This document shows, in pieces, positions 1 through 9,120 of a stretch of 64,000 bases of DNA (the first letter of the stretch is position 1; each line of letters starts with the position of its first letter). A program made the translations under genes and the position numbers. Source of the stretch: Scatomonas sp963928055 (GTDB lineage Bacteria; Bacillota; Clostridia; Lachnospirales; Lachnospiraceae); the NCBI GenBank assembly GCA_963928055.1, contig CAWVDN010000001.1, positions 496,001 through 560,000 of the forward strand, given 5' to 3'. The notes beneath the pieces were generated by a model. It had not been told where the DNA came from. It did no database searches and saw nothing but the letters and a program-made list of their open reading frames with translations.

Positions 1-3000
1 TGATGATATTGATGATCTCCGTCACGGAGGACATCAGGGACCCCACCATATCCGTATAGGAAATGACCTGATCCTCCCTTCCCTGGTCCTCCATGGAACG
101 GTTGTACTGATCGAGAATGGCCACGATGCCGTCCTTGCTCTCAAAATCCCGGGGGTAGAGATCGATCTCGCCGGGCTCTTCAAAATCCGCGTAACCCAGA
201 GCCTGCAGATTGTCCTCCAGAGTGGCGTCCTCCGCCGCTCCCATGGACATCATCAGCTCCGTCAGTTCCTCTCCGTCCAGGTTAAACCGGAACGCGGAGG
301 CAAATTCTTCCGGGTCGATATCCAGAGACTCCTGAAGCTGTTCTCCCAGACGGGCAAAAGCCTGCGACAAGGCAGCCTCCATGCCGGCAGCGATCTGGTC
401 CATCATCTGGGACATGGCGGATCGGATCTGCCCCTCCAGGTTCTCTCCTACCGCCGAGGCGAAAGACCCCATAGCCGAGGTCATATACTCCTGCAGAGCT
501 CCGGCGATCTGCTGTTCCAGGCTTCCCGTATCCACCATTTCCGCCAGAGAGGCGGCCAGAAGCTCCTGGGCCGACGGAGTCTGCAGATAAGCGGTAAAAT
601 AGTCGCCCATACGGCGGATATCCGGCAGTCCATGGGCCTCCGCGTAGGACAGATAGCCCTCCAGCAGGTCCTCTCCCAGGGCTTCCATCTGCTCCCGGGA
701 TACCGTGGGCGTCGTTTCCGGGAATACTTCCCCGGCCCACTGGGACAGGATCGCCTCCGCCTCCTCTGTCTGCAGATACTGCATCAGATATTCGCTGAAC
801 AGATCCGGGTCTGTCCAGCCGTTAGCGGCAGCGTAGGCCTGATAGCCGGTCATGACACGGAGGATCAGATCCCGCAGCTCCTCGCCGGAAACGGAATAGT
901 CCCCGGCCTCCTCCAGGATAGCCTGCACGTGCTGTTCCAGAATGGTCCTGGCCTCCTCTGTCCGGAAATATTCCAGCAGGTCTTCTCCCAGACCGGAATA
1001 ATCCGCCTCCGGATGTTCCACGGCGTAGGCCTGGTAGCCCTCCAGCAGAGCGCCTGCCATCCCGGTCAGGGAATCCATGGATACCTGGATCCGGAGACTG
1101 CTCATCAGATCTTCCAGGCTCATGGCCGGCATCTCCGGCAGCTGGATCTGGATACTGCTCAGATCCGTCAGCCCTGAAAGATCCAGGGAAGTTCCCGCCT
1201 GGGCAAAAGCTTCTGACAGATCCAGAGAACCGGAAAGTTCTTCCCCCAGAGCCTCCTGGTCGATCTGGAACATCTCCGCCAGGGCTTCCTCATCCACAGC
1301 CACCAGGGAATCCATATCAAAGCTGTCCTCCCCGCTGTCTTCCCCGAAGGGCTCTCCGGAAAATACGTTGATGTCCGGATGCTCCAGCTGCTGCTGTACA
1401 ATGGGGCTTTCCGAGGCCTTTTCCGCCACATGCTCCGTCAGGGAGGAAGGGTAGGCGATGCCGGAACTCAGCACAAATCCCTTGGCGTCCCGGGCCGGCT
1501 GCACCACGCCCACGATGGTGATATCCTCCCCCTGTTCCACCAGCTTCTTCATGTATTCCGTGTCATCCCGTTTGTCCGTCCACACCTGGTACTGACTGTC
1601 ATAGGCGTAATAGCCGCTGCTGTCCACCAGCTTGAACTGAATGCCCAGCAGATCCTCATAGGTGTAGCTCCCGTAATCCTCCGGGGTCTCCACCGGTACC
1701 TCGTCTATAAATTCCCGGATCATCTCATCCAGTTCCAGGGAATCCCGGAGGCCCAGAGTATACAGCATAAAATCGCTGATGCTGCCGCTGGAAGTGAGTA
1801 CCACCACACACTCATCGTAATTTTCCGGCCAGCGCCCGGCCTTTACGTCGTACTGGCTCTCGTACAGCGATGCTTCCGAGGGCATCTGGTAGAACACGTC
1901 GGTACTCATCATGGTTGACATAAGGCTGTTGGCGCTGTTGGAAGATCCCAGACCCAGGGCGGAAAAAGAGGTGTCCGGATGGACCTGACGGACTCCCTCC
2001 CCATCCTCCCGGTAGATCTGCGGCGTCACATGATACAGATACTCAATGGCGTTGGCATACTGCTCTATGCCGCTGTCCCCGTCCTCCAGATACTTCTTCA
2101 GAGCTGCCAGATCATTGGAATCCGTGGAGGATACCAGATCCGTCAAGATCTGGAAAACACTGACCTCCGCCTCCTGCTCCTGGCTCCGGGTATGACCGTT
2201 GGCTCCAATGTTCAGCATGGAAGCGAAATCCAGGCCGGTGCTCTGGATCTGCACCGGATATTCCGCCAGAGTCTCCTTTTCAAGGCCGTCGATGTAGTCG
2301 TTGGCCCCGGTAGAGACCGCCAGGATCAGGGCAATGCCGATGATCCCGATAGACCCCGCGAAGGAGGTCAGAAGCGTCCTGGCTTTTTTCGTCTTCAGAT
2401 TGTTAAAGCTCAGGGAAAGGGCTGTGAGAAAAGACATGGAGGCCCGTCCCAGCCTTTTGTGCGCCGGCTCCTTTCCGGGATCCGCCGCCGGCGTAAAAGG
2501 ATCCGAATCCGCCTGGATCCTGCCGTCCCGAAGGCGCACGATCCGGGTGGCGTATTCCTCCGCCAGTTCCGGATTGTGGGTCACCATCACCACCAGCCGG
2601 TCCTTTGCCACCTGCCGGAGCAGCTCCATGACCTGAATGCTGGTCTCACTGTCCAAGGCTCCCGTGGGTTCGTCCGCCAGCAGGATGTCGGGATCATTGA
2701 CCAGGGCTCTGGCAATGGCCACCCTCTGCATCTGGCCTCCGGACAGCTGGCTGGGCAGCTTGTGGATCTGATCTCCCAGGCCTACCTGGGCCAGGGCTTC
2801 CCGGGCCCTCTTTCTTCTCTCCCCTTTGCTGATGCCGGCAATGGTCAGGGTCAGCTCCACATTGGAGAGAATGGTCTGGTGGGGGATCAGATTATAACTC
2901 TGAAATACAAATCCGATGGTATGATTTCTGTAGGAATCCCAGTCCCGGTCCTTATATTTCTTGGTGGAGATCCCGTTGATGATGAGATCCCCGCGGTCGT

Positions 3001-3170
3001 AGCTGTCCAGTCCGCCGATGACGTTCAGCAGCGTCGTCTTTCCGGAACCGCTGGGACCCAGGATCGCCACAAACTCGCTGTCCCGCAGGTTCAGGCTCAC
3101 CTGATCCAGGGCCTTCTGCACCAGTCCGCCCGTTCGATATTCCTTACAGATTTCTTTTATTTGCAGCATG
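1..3170 (-). CDS. MacB-like ABC transporter, fused ATPase and FtsX-type permease (3' end outside window)
   Basis: About 1,056 residues are visible from the ATG at 3170; the stop lies beyond position 1. Residues 1-225 form an ABC ATPase of the LolD/MacB group: Walker A GPSGSGKTT (38-46), signature LSGGQ (142-146), Walker B with ILLADEPTGALDS (about 162-174). A first membrane segment lies near 265-287, followed by a very long predicted extracellular region of more than 700 residues. That region holds three degenerate repeats of about 55 residues starting GYQAYA/GYLSYA. The remaining FtsX membrane segments should lie outside the window. Such fused proteins export lipids, peptides or drugs, or act in envelope stress; the substrate cannot be told. 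The zinc-ribbon gene ends 41 bp upstream and is probably cotranscribed. Confidence 0.9.
545..1050 (-). repeat. Three tandem degenerate repeats coding for an extracellular module of the MacB-like transporter
   Basis: Within the large extracellular insert the translation repeats three times with the pattern G-Y-x-x-Y-A, an acidic linker, E-Y/A-Y-L/F-x-T, E/A-A, I/L-L. The copies start near nucleotides 1045, 865 and 665 on the minus strand. The similarity is seen by eye in the protein; the DNA copies have diverged, so this is an old duplication rather than a recent slippage. Confidence 0.6.
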
Positions 3171-3211
3171 TGTTCTGTCTCCTCCTTGCTGTCTCACACT
3201 CTCCCCGTAAA

Positions 3212-4672
3212 TCATTCCTCCGTGAGCGACCACTGCCCTCCCAGGCTGTCGGTCACTTCTCCGGTGTTCGTATGGACCGTCACTTCCGCGACCAAAGTAT
3301 TGGCGGAACTTCCTCCCTGATACCGGAGGAGCATCCGGTATCCATCGTCTGTTTCCTGGCATTCGCTTTCAAACACCACGTAAGCGGAACCGTTTCCAAA
3401 TTGTTCTGTATAATATGCTCCGACAGCCTCGCAGAGTTCCTCCAGGCTCATGGAAGAGATGTCTGTCCCGCCGGCGGCCGTCTCCTGTCCGTCTCCCGGC
3501 AGTTCCACGGAAAAATCATCCAAATGTACAATGACTTCCCCATGGCCCGAACCATCCGGAGTTCCCTCTACAGAAACCACCGCCGTATCTCCCTGGATAC
3601 GGATCTCATAGGGCCAGTAATAATCGTCTGAAAAGGATCGGATAACCGCCAGGGTGCTGCCGTCCTTATCCGCCGCGAAAAAGTGGGGGCCCAGATATCC
3701 GCAGATATACACATTTCCCTCCTCGTCAAAGGCAGAACAGGTAGCCGCCCCGGAGAGTTCCTCATTTCTCCAGATCTCCGATCCGTCCACGGCGTTCAGG
3801 GCCACCAGCACCTCCCCCTCTGTATAATAATAGCGGTCGTCCTTCAGACCGACCTCGCAGACCCTGTTCAGCTGGGCGGCGGGATAAGAATCGGTCGTAA
3901 CGCTCCAGCTCTGTTCTCCGCTGTCCAGAAATCCGGTGATCACTGCGTATTCCAGTCCCTCTTCGTAGATCCGCTCAAACTCCACCCGGCTCGCCGCCTT
4001 CTTCTGCAGTTCCTCCTGTTGTGTCCGTTGCTCTTCAGAAGCCTCCTCCTGCTGTGTCTGGTACGCTTCGGAAGCCTCCTCCAGGCCTTCCTCCGCCTCT
4101 TCCAGCTCCGGCGCGTACTCCAGAGCCTCCCGGTAGCTGTCTGCCGCCATTTCATAGGAAGCTTCTTTCATAAATTCATCTCCCTGTACCAGGCAGATCA
4201 TAGCGTTCACCTGGTCAGAAAGGTCCCGGATCTCCGCGAAGCGCTCATAGGTATCCAGGGTTTTCCCGCTGTCTGACCGTCCTTCTTCGTAATCCTCGTA
4301 GAGATCCTCCAGCACATCGGTAAGACTCTTCATCATTTTTTTGGAAAGGCCCTTGTCCTGTTCTTCCTCCGCAATGGCAAGAACCGTCTCATAATCCCCT
4401 GTTTCCGCGGCTTTTTCCATCCTGTTCTCCGGCCCGTTCCGAAAGAAGAAGATCAGAAAGAACGCCAGAGCCGCCGCGGCGCCCAGTACCGGCAGCAGGA
4501 TCCATTTCCTGCTCTTCCGTTTCTCCCCGGAAAGCCCGGGGTCCTGATAGTTTTCCTCCCGCCCCGGTTTTTTTCTTCCCGGAAGTTTACCGCCGCGGTT
4601 AAGCGGATTGCCGCAGTACCGGCAGAATTTTTCCTGCTCCCCTACCTGTTTTCCACATTTATCGCAAAACAT
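3212..4672 (-). CDS. Zinc-ribbon membrane protein with coiled-coil and extracellular C-terminal domain
   Basis: 486 residues. The N-terminus is a cytoplasmic zinc ribbon with Cys 3, 6, 17 and 20, followed by a basic linker and one membrane segment (about 57-77). Residues about 80-230 are acidic, helical and TPR-like, ending in a Q/E-rich coiled coil with repeated TQQEEASEEQ-like units. The C-terminal half (about 235-486) is beta-rich and has no domain I recognise. The design (zinc ribbon, one TM, extracellular domain) is common in Lachnospiraceae surface proteins of unknown role. A strong promoter (TTGACA-N17-TATGAT) lies upstream. It is probably cotranscribed with the MacB-like transporter. 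Confidence 0.85.
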   Translation of the reverse strand: MFCDKCGKQVGEQEKFCRYCGNPLNRGGKLPGRKKPGREENYQDPGLSGEKRKSRKWILLPVLGAAAALAFFLIFFFRNGPENRMEKAAETGDYETVLAIAEEEQDKGLSKKMMKSLTDVLEDLYEDYEEGRSDSGKTLDTYERFAEIRDLSDQVNAMICLVQGDEFMKEASYEMAADSYREALEYAPELEEAEEGLEEASEAYQTQQEEASEEQRTQQEELQKKAASRVEFERIYEEGLEYAVITGFLDSGEQSWSVTTDSYPAAQLNRVCEVGLKDDRYYYTEGEVLVALNAVDGSEIWRNEELSGAATCSAFDEEGNVYICGYLGPHFFAADKDGSTLAVIRSFSDDYYWPYEIRIQGDTAVVSVEGTPDGSGHGEVIVHLDDFSVELPGDGQETAAGGTDISSMSLEELCEAVGAYYTEQFGNGSAYVVFESECQETDDGYRMLLRYQGGSSANTLVAEVTVHTNTGEVTDSLGGQWSLTEE

Positions 4673-4725
4673 ATAGATCCTCCCTGTTTTTCTGAATCAT
4701 CAGAATTGTTTTCCGTAACTCCTTC

Positions 4726-4754
4726 ATCATATCCGCCTCCGGGATATCTGTCAA
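4726..4754 (-). promoter_or_regulatory. Sigma-A promoter for the zinc-ribbon/MacB-like transporter unit
   Basis: On the minus strand: -35 TTGACA (4754-4749), 17-bp spacer, -10 TATGAT (4731-4726), 54 bp upstream of the ATG at 4672. Confidence 0.75.
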
Positions 4755-4766
4755 CCCGGAAGGCCC

Positions 4767-4795
4767 TTGTAATTTTCCGTCAGGAGAACTATAAT
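4767..4795 (+). promoter_or_regulatory. Plus-strand sigma-A promoter in front of a candidate small RNA
   Basis: -35 TTGTAA (4767-4772), 17-bp spacer, -10 TATAAT (4790-4795). It points away from the divergent zinc-ribbon gene. No plus-strand ORF that I can support follows before the next terminator. Confidence 0.65.
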
Positions 4796-4799
4796 AAAA

Positions 4800-4938
4800 C
4801 TGTCGTCAGTTCCGGGAGGAGTGCGGCTTTTTGCCGTATCTGCGGTGTCCGGTCTCAACTTAGAAAATCCCGTGGAACACGCGCAGGCTGATGACAGCAA
4901 AAAAGCTGCCGCGCTGAGAATTCGCGCGCAGCTCTTTT
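4800..4938 (+). ncRNA. Candidate structured small RNA (class not recognised)
   Basis: This stretch runs from the expected start of the plus-strand promoter to an intrinsic terminator. A closing stem is formed by CTGTCGTCAG (4800-4809) and CTGATGACAG (4888-4897), 10 bp with one G-U. Inside are a CGGC/GCCG hairpin near 4824-4835, a GTTCC/GGAAC pairing with adjacent GGGA/TCCC, and CTGCGGTGT (4840-4848) which can pair with ACACGCGCAG (4877-4886), giving a possible pseudoknot. I do not recognise it as SRP RNA, 6S, tmRNA, RNase P or a known riboswitch. It could instead be a chance fold; expression is inferred only. Confidence 0.45.
4899..4938. terminator. Bidirectional intrinsic terminator
   Basis: Stem AGCTGCCGCGC / GCGCGCAGCT with a run of A on the left and CTTTT on the right, so it can end both the lipoprotein transcript (minus) and the candidate small RNA (plus). 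Confidence 0.75.
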
Positions 4939-5016
4939 AAATCTCCAAAAAAGGAGTCCTCGCTCCGGATGATTTCTCTGATCATCCGGGGCAAGGGCTC
5001 CCTGAAAATCCTCAGA

Positions 5017-6483
5017 TCATAAAAGTTCTCCCGCTTCTCCCAGTTCCACACGGCCAAAAGCCTCTTCCAGCAGTTCAACCGTCGCCGCCGGCATAGTTCC
5101 CTCCTCCATGGAATAATCGTCTACCTGGATCTGGAAAAGAATGTCGCCCACCTGGGTCCAGCCGTAGATCTCCCGCTGATGGGAAACTCCGTAGCCGCTG
5201 TCGTATGCGTAATCCACCTGGCACCAGGAGATCGTCCTGCCATCCGCCTGCAGTTCCTGCACCTCCGTGACCGAGACCTGGCTGTATTCCTCCGGGTATT
5301 CCTCCATCCAGGATACATCCCGGTTGTATTCCCCGAGTTCTTCCGCCGTGTAATACTCCTCAAAGGTATACATATAGGAAACATTGTTCTCGGGATCGGA
5401 AGGCATGCTGCTCAGGAACCCAGAGGGATTGCTGTAGCAGTATTCCTGTCCGTCCATGAAAGTGATCACAGCCTCCATGCTGCCGTCCGCAGGACTCATG
5501 GTATAGGAACCGTCAGGATTCGGTGACAGTTCTTCCGGTTCCTGGGAAAGATCCGGTTCCGGGTACAGATCCTCATAGTCGGAATCCTCCGAGAGATCGG
5601 AGCCCCCTTCTCCTTCAAAGAGGTCTGTTTCGGAGCCGCCTGCGGACGCCCCTTCCAGAGCCGCCTGGGGCACCTGGATCAGATCTACGCAGTCGTACTC
5701 GTCATAGGTTGTGGAAACCTCAAAGGTATCAAAAGAAAGCTCTCCTCCCGCAAGGTTCCCCATGGCTCCGGCCAGCATGGCATTCCCGAATTCCCGGCAG
5801 TCGATGACTACTTCCGCAGGCAGTCTGCTTTCGCTGTAAATACCGATGCGCACCTGGGCCGTCGCGGCGTCCCAGTCCACGTTGTCTCCCTCCAATGAGG
5901 AATGATTCAGGGAGAACTCTATCAGATCTTTCAGAGTATCTCCGGAGATCCCGGCGGAAAGGTAGATCACCTCCCGGCCGTTCACTTCTCCCGGCTCAGC
6001 CTCCAGTTCCGCCTGGATCTCTCCTTTCGCGATAGATTCATACAGCTCGGTCCTGGAACCGGACTCCGGAAATTCTGACTTGCTTCGGGTCCAGGAGCCG
6101 CCGTCCCAGTTGTACACGGTGGCGGAACCGTTTTCCTCCACGGTGTAGCTCTCTATATCGATGCTCTGCTGCTGTCCCAGCATGGAGATATCCATGCTGC
6201 CGTACATGGCTGCCGCCGCCGGATCCATGGTTTCCTGCACGTTCACATCCAGGCCTATGTTCATTTCCATGGAACTGATCCCGTACTCTTCCATATCGAT
6301 GGCAGCCTGTAGATCCAGAAAAACATTGCCCTCGTAGGATTCGATCTTTTCCAGGTTGGATGCGGTTTCCGCTGCCAGCTCCCTGGCGCTGAGAGATTTT
6401 CTGCCGCCGCATCCTGCCAGGACTGCCCCGCAGAAAATCCCTGCCGTCAGAATCCCTAAAACGTATTTCACCCTTTTTCTCAT
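5017..6483 (-). CDS. Lipoprotein of unknown function (DUF6612-like)
   Basis: 488 residues. A type II signal peptide is clear: basic MRKR start, hydrophobic stretch, lipobox LAGC with the modified Cys at about 25. The first part (about 30-270) looks like a LolA/DUF6612-type beta-rich lipoprotein of Firmicutes (the 'LEKIESYEGNVFLDL' opening, alternating hydrophobic strands). A very acidic linker (about 275-325) leads to a second domain. The family assignment is from memory of similar proteins and uncertain; the lipoprotein call is firm. It follows the SpoIID-like gene by 24 bp or more, so the two are likely one transcript ending at 4899-4938. Confidence 0.8.
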   Translation of the reverse strand: MRKRVKYVLGILTAGIFCGAVLAGCGGRKSLSARELAAETASNLEKIESYEGNVFLDLQAAIDMEEYGISSMEMNIGLDVNVQETMDPAAAAMYGSMDISMLGQQQSIDIESYTVEENGSATVYNWDGGSWTRSKSEFPESGSRTELYESIAKGEIQAELEAEPGEVNGREVIYLSAGISGDTLKDLIEFSLNHSSLEGDNVDWDAATAQVRIGIYSESRLPAEVVIDCREFGNAMLAGAMGNLAGGELSFDTFEVSTTYDEYDCVDLIQVPQAALEGASAGGSETDLFEGEGGSDLSEDSDYEDLYPEPDLSQEPEELSPNPDGSYTMSPADGSMEAVITFMDGQEYCYSNPSGFLSSMPSDPENNVSYMYTFEEYYTAEELGEYNRDVSWMEEYPEEYSQVSVTEVQELQADGRTISWCQVDYAYDSGYGVSHQREIYGWTQVGDILFQIQVDDYSMEEGTMPAATVELLEEAFGRVELGEAGELL

Positions 6484-6507
6484 ATGCGTGTTCCCCTCTC
6501 ATTTGTT

Positions 6508-7746
6508 TTATATAAGTTCCGCGATCCTGGTCACAGCCACGTAGATCTCCTGGATCTTGTACCAGGTGGGATAATCTACAATGCCGCTGGCCGGAAGACC
6601 GAACAGACTCTGAAATGCTTTGACGGACTCCTGGGTATTTTCTGTAAAAACTCCGTCCGCATTGGCGGGAGGCACCGAGCTGTACACCTCGGAGATAGCG
6701 TTCAGCTGCTCCTGGATCTGCCGGACCTTGCTTCCGGAAGAGCCGATCTCCAGATTGCTTCCCGGCCAGGAAGCCGGAATGCCGGAGATTTCTTCCGCCG
6801 TATTCACATAAAGATCCTGCCCGTAATAATTTCTCAGGATCTGGATCGTAGAGTACCCCTGATCCGCCAGATGCTTGCTGCCCCACTGGCTCATCCATTC
6901 CGGGCAGGAGACTTTTTTCCCGTCGCAGTACTGGGTCAGGATGGGCTGTTTTACATTGGGGCGGGACAGATAATCCGCGAAGATCTCATCCACCACACGG
7001 GAAATACTGTCGAAGATGTTTCTTCCGTAGATCCACTTATGATCATAGGCGGTGGAAGAGGTAATGGTAAATTCATAGCCTTTATTTCTGTACCATTCGG
7101 TATATACCCGGTTCAGGGTAAAGGACATGATGGCCAGAACATTGGCCCGGATGGCCGCCTCCGGCCAGGTAGCGTAGATCTCGCTGCTGGCCACGTTCTT
7201 GATATAGTCCTTGTAGCGGACATAGTAGTCCATGGCCGTGCTGTCTGTGGGCGCTCCGTCGTGGACCACCACGTATTCCGGCACCACCACCCGGCTCAGC
7301 ACGATCTCCCCACTGTCCGTCACCGGTTTGATCTCATCCTCCGGGATCTTCTCCGGATAGTTTCCGAACAGGGTGTGGGCCGGGATCACGATGTCCCGGT
7401 ACTGATCCTCCCCGGTGATCCGGTCCAGCAGAGCCTGCTGCCGTGAGGTCTGGCCCGGAAGAAGTTCTGATCCGGCAATGACCAGAGGCGCGAATCCCCG
7501 GGCTGTAACGGTTACCGTATATTCCGAATAGGGCTGCTCTGCCTCCGGCTCCAGACTGTACTCCAGAGGCGGGGCCGGCAGTTCTATCTCCGGCGTCCTC
7601 CCGTCCCCGTCCGTCCTTAGTTCCTCAATGGGATTTCCCGGGTCTCCCGTATAGGAGACAGAGACCAATGCGTCCGGCACCGGCCGCCTCTGTCCGCTGG
7701 TGTAGACCTGTACCTGAAGTGTTCCTTTTTCTTCCGCCTGGGTCAT
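6508..7746 (-). CDS. SpoIID/LytB-like protein with C-terminal peptidoglycan-binding domain
   Basis: 412 residues from the ATG at 7746 (GGGA nearby); an in-frame GTG at 7788 is an alternative start. The N-terminal 90 residues are a beta-sandwich resembling a carboxypeptidase-regulatory fold. The middle (about 150-325) resembles the SpoIID/LytB amidase-enhancer domain, including the SQWGS motif and the conserved 'A..vLAi.SFTLNRV' helix. The C-terminus (about 345-405) is a PG_binding_1 repeat ('GSSGSKVRQIQEQLN...DGVFTENTQESVKAFQ'). It has no signal peptide from either start, which is usual for the Clostridial version. It probably acts on cell wall or spore cortex; substrate unknown. Confidence 0.82.
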   Translation of the reverse strand: MTQAEEKGTLQVQVYTSGQRRPVPDALVSVSYTGDPGNPIEELRTDGDGRTPEIELPAPPLEYSLEPEAEQPYSEYTVTVTARGFAPLVIAGSELLPGQTSRQQALLDRITGEDQYRDIVIPAHTLFGNYPEKIPEDEIKPVTDSGEIVLSRVVVPEYVVVHDGAPTDSTAMDYYVRYKDYIKNVASSEIYATWPEAAIRANVLAIMSFTLNRVYTEWYRNKGYEFTITSSTAYDHKWIYGRNIFDSISRVVDEIFADYLSRPNVKQPILTQYCDGKKVSCPEWMSQWGSKHLADQGYSTIQILRNYYGQDLYVNTAEEISGIPASWPGSNLEIGSSGSKVRQIQEQLNAISEVYSSVPPANADGVFTENTQESVKAFQSLFGLPASGIVDYPTWYKIQEIYVAVTRIAELI

Positions 7747-7827
7747 ATGGATTCCCGCTCTGCTCACTGGACTGCACCTGCCATTCACCTTTACTGCTCA
7801 TTATATGCAAAGGCGCCGTCCCTTATG

Positions 7828-9117
7828 TCAGAAGATCCTCCTCACGTCGTTAAAGGCTACATAGATCATGAGCATCATCAGCACCATCATGCCGGCAAAA
7901 TGGATCATGCCCTCCACGCTGCGCTTTATCGGTTTCCTGCGGACCGCCTCGATCAGCAGGAAGATCAGTCTGCCGCCGTCCAGCGCCGGCAGAGGCAGCA
8001 GGTTCATAACTCCCAGGTTGGCGGACAGCAGGATCAGCATGTTCAGAAGGCTCATGCCCATGATCACCGTACCCTGATCCCGGGTTTCATCCACCACCTG
8101 ATCCACGGCGTCCACCACACCGATGGGGCCGGACAGGTCATCCACGGAAAAATCCCCCTGCAGCAGGGCGCCCAGAGACTTTACGGTCAGATGGATCCAG
8201 AATTTCATTTCTCCGGCACTGTACTTCAGAATGTTTACCGGAGACATTTTCTCTCTGGCCAGATTAAAGTCAAAGCCCAGCAGGACAGATGTCTCCTCCA
8301 CCGGAGTGATCTCTGCCGTCCCGACGGTTCCGTCCCGGGTATAGGTAATGGACACCGGGCTGCCGTTCATGTCGTGGTTTTCCCAGTACGCGGCCAGCTC
8401 CAGGGAACTTCCGATGGCCGTGCCGTCGATCTCCGTGATCACATCCCCTGCCTGCAGCCCCGCCGCTTCCGCCGGGTACCCCTCCATGACCGAAGTGATC
8501 TCCGCCGGTCCGCTGCTTTCCGGGCTGTAGTAATAACCTGCCAGATAGCGCACGGCCGTTTCCGGCACGTAGGAAATCTTGTAATTTTTCCCTTCCCTGC
8601 GGTAGGTGAGTTCCACCGAGTCCGCCGGGACCCCGTCCATGTCGATATCTGTGGACAGCTCCCTGCCGTTGGCAATGCCGTTTCCCTGGTATTTTACGAT
8701 GATATCCCCCGCCTGCAGCCCCGCCGCCGCTGCCGGGGAATCCTCCGGCACCTCCGTGACCCGGGCGGGGTCCGAGCCCACGACGCTGATCACGATGATC
8801 GAGACCAGAAATGCCAGGATAAAGTTAAATACCGGCCCGGCCGCCACAATGGCGATCTGTCTCCAGACCGATGCTTTTGTAAAGCTGCCTTCCGCGTCTT
8901 CATCCTCGTCCTCTCCCAGCATGGAGCAGAAGCCCCCGAAGGGCAGAAGCCGCCAGGCGTAGACCGTCTCCCCCTTTTTAAAAGAGAGCAGCCTGGGCCC
9001 CAGGCCGAAGGCAAACTCCGTAACCGTTACATGGTTGGCCTTGGCCAGGAGAAAATGTCCCAGTTCGTGAAAAAAGATCACGGCGCTGAGGATCAGGATC
9101 GCGATAACGATCGTCAA
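7828..9117 (-). CDS. rseP: RIP metalloprotease RseP (site-2 protease)
   Basis: 429 residues, a normal length. The zinc site HELGH is at residues 17-21 in the first membrane helix. Two PDZ domains follow (about 115-190 and 195-275), each with the 'AAAAGLQAGDIIV' / 'AAGLQAGDVIT' carboxylate-binding loop. The C-terminal LDGG motif ('LPALDGGRL', about 388) supplies the third zinc ligand. It cuts membrane-embedded anti-sigma factors and signal-peptide remnants. It starts 3 bp after dxr, so it is the last gene of the pyrH-to-rseP transcript. Confidence 0.97.
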   Translation of the reverse strand: MTIVIAILILSAVIFFHELGHFLLAKANHVTVTEFAFGLGPRLLSFKKGETVYAWRLLPFGGFCSMLGEDEDEDAEGSFTKASVWRQIAIVAAGPVFNFILAFLVSIIVISVVGSDPARVTEVPEDSPAAAAGLQAGDIIVKYQGNGIANGRELSTDIDMDGVPADSVELTYRREGKNYKISYVPETAVRYLAGYYYSPESSGPAEITSVMEGYPAEAAGLQAGDVITEIDGTAIGSSLELAAYWENHDMNGSPVSITYTRDGTVGTAEITPVEETSVLLGFDFNLAREKMSPVNILKYSAGEMKFWIHLTVKSLGALLQGDFSVDDLSGPIGVVDAVDQVVDETRDQGTVIMGMSLLNMLILLSANLGVMNLLPLPALDGGRLIFLLIEAVRRKPIKRSVEGMIHFAGMMVLMMLMIYVAFNDVRRIF

Positions 9118-9120
9118 ATT

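Noticed and set aside
1979..3631. Long plus-strand ORF of 550 codons
   Set aside because: It is antisense to the MacB-like ATPase and the zinc-ribbon gene, lacks an SD and has no recognisable domain; high GC keeps antisense frames open.
4888..4940. Hammerhead ribozyme, suggested by CTGATGA
   Set aside because: CTGATGA is followed by a CAGC/GCTG stem but not by the needed GAAA, and the motif is itself part of the closing stem.
4860..5078. Minus-strand ORF of 72 codons in the 4.7-5.0 kb gap
   Set aside because: It overlaps the lipoprotein gene end, the terminator and the candidate RNA, and has no SD or family resemblance.
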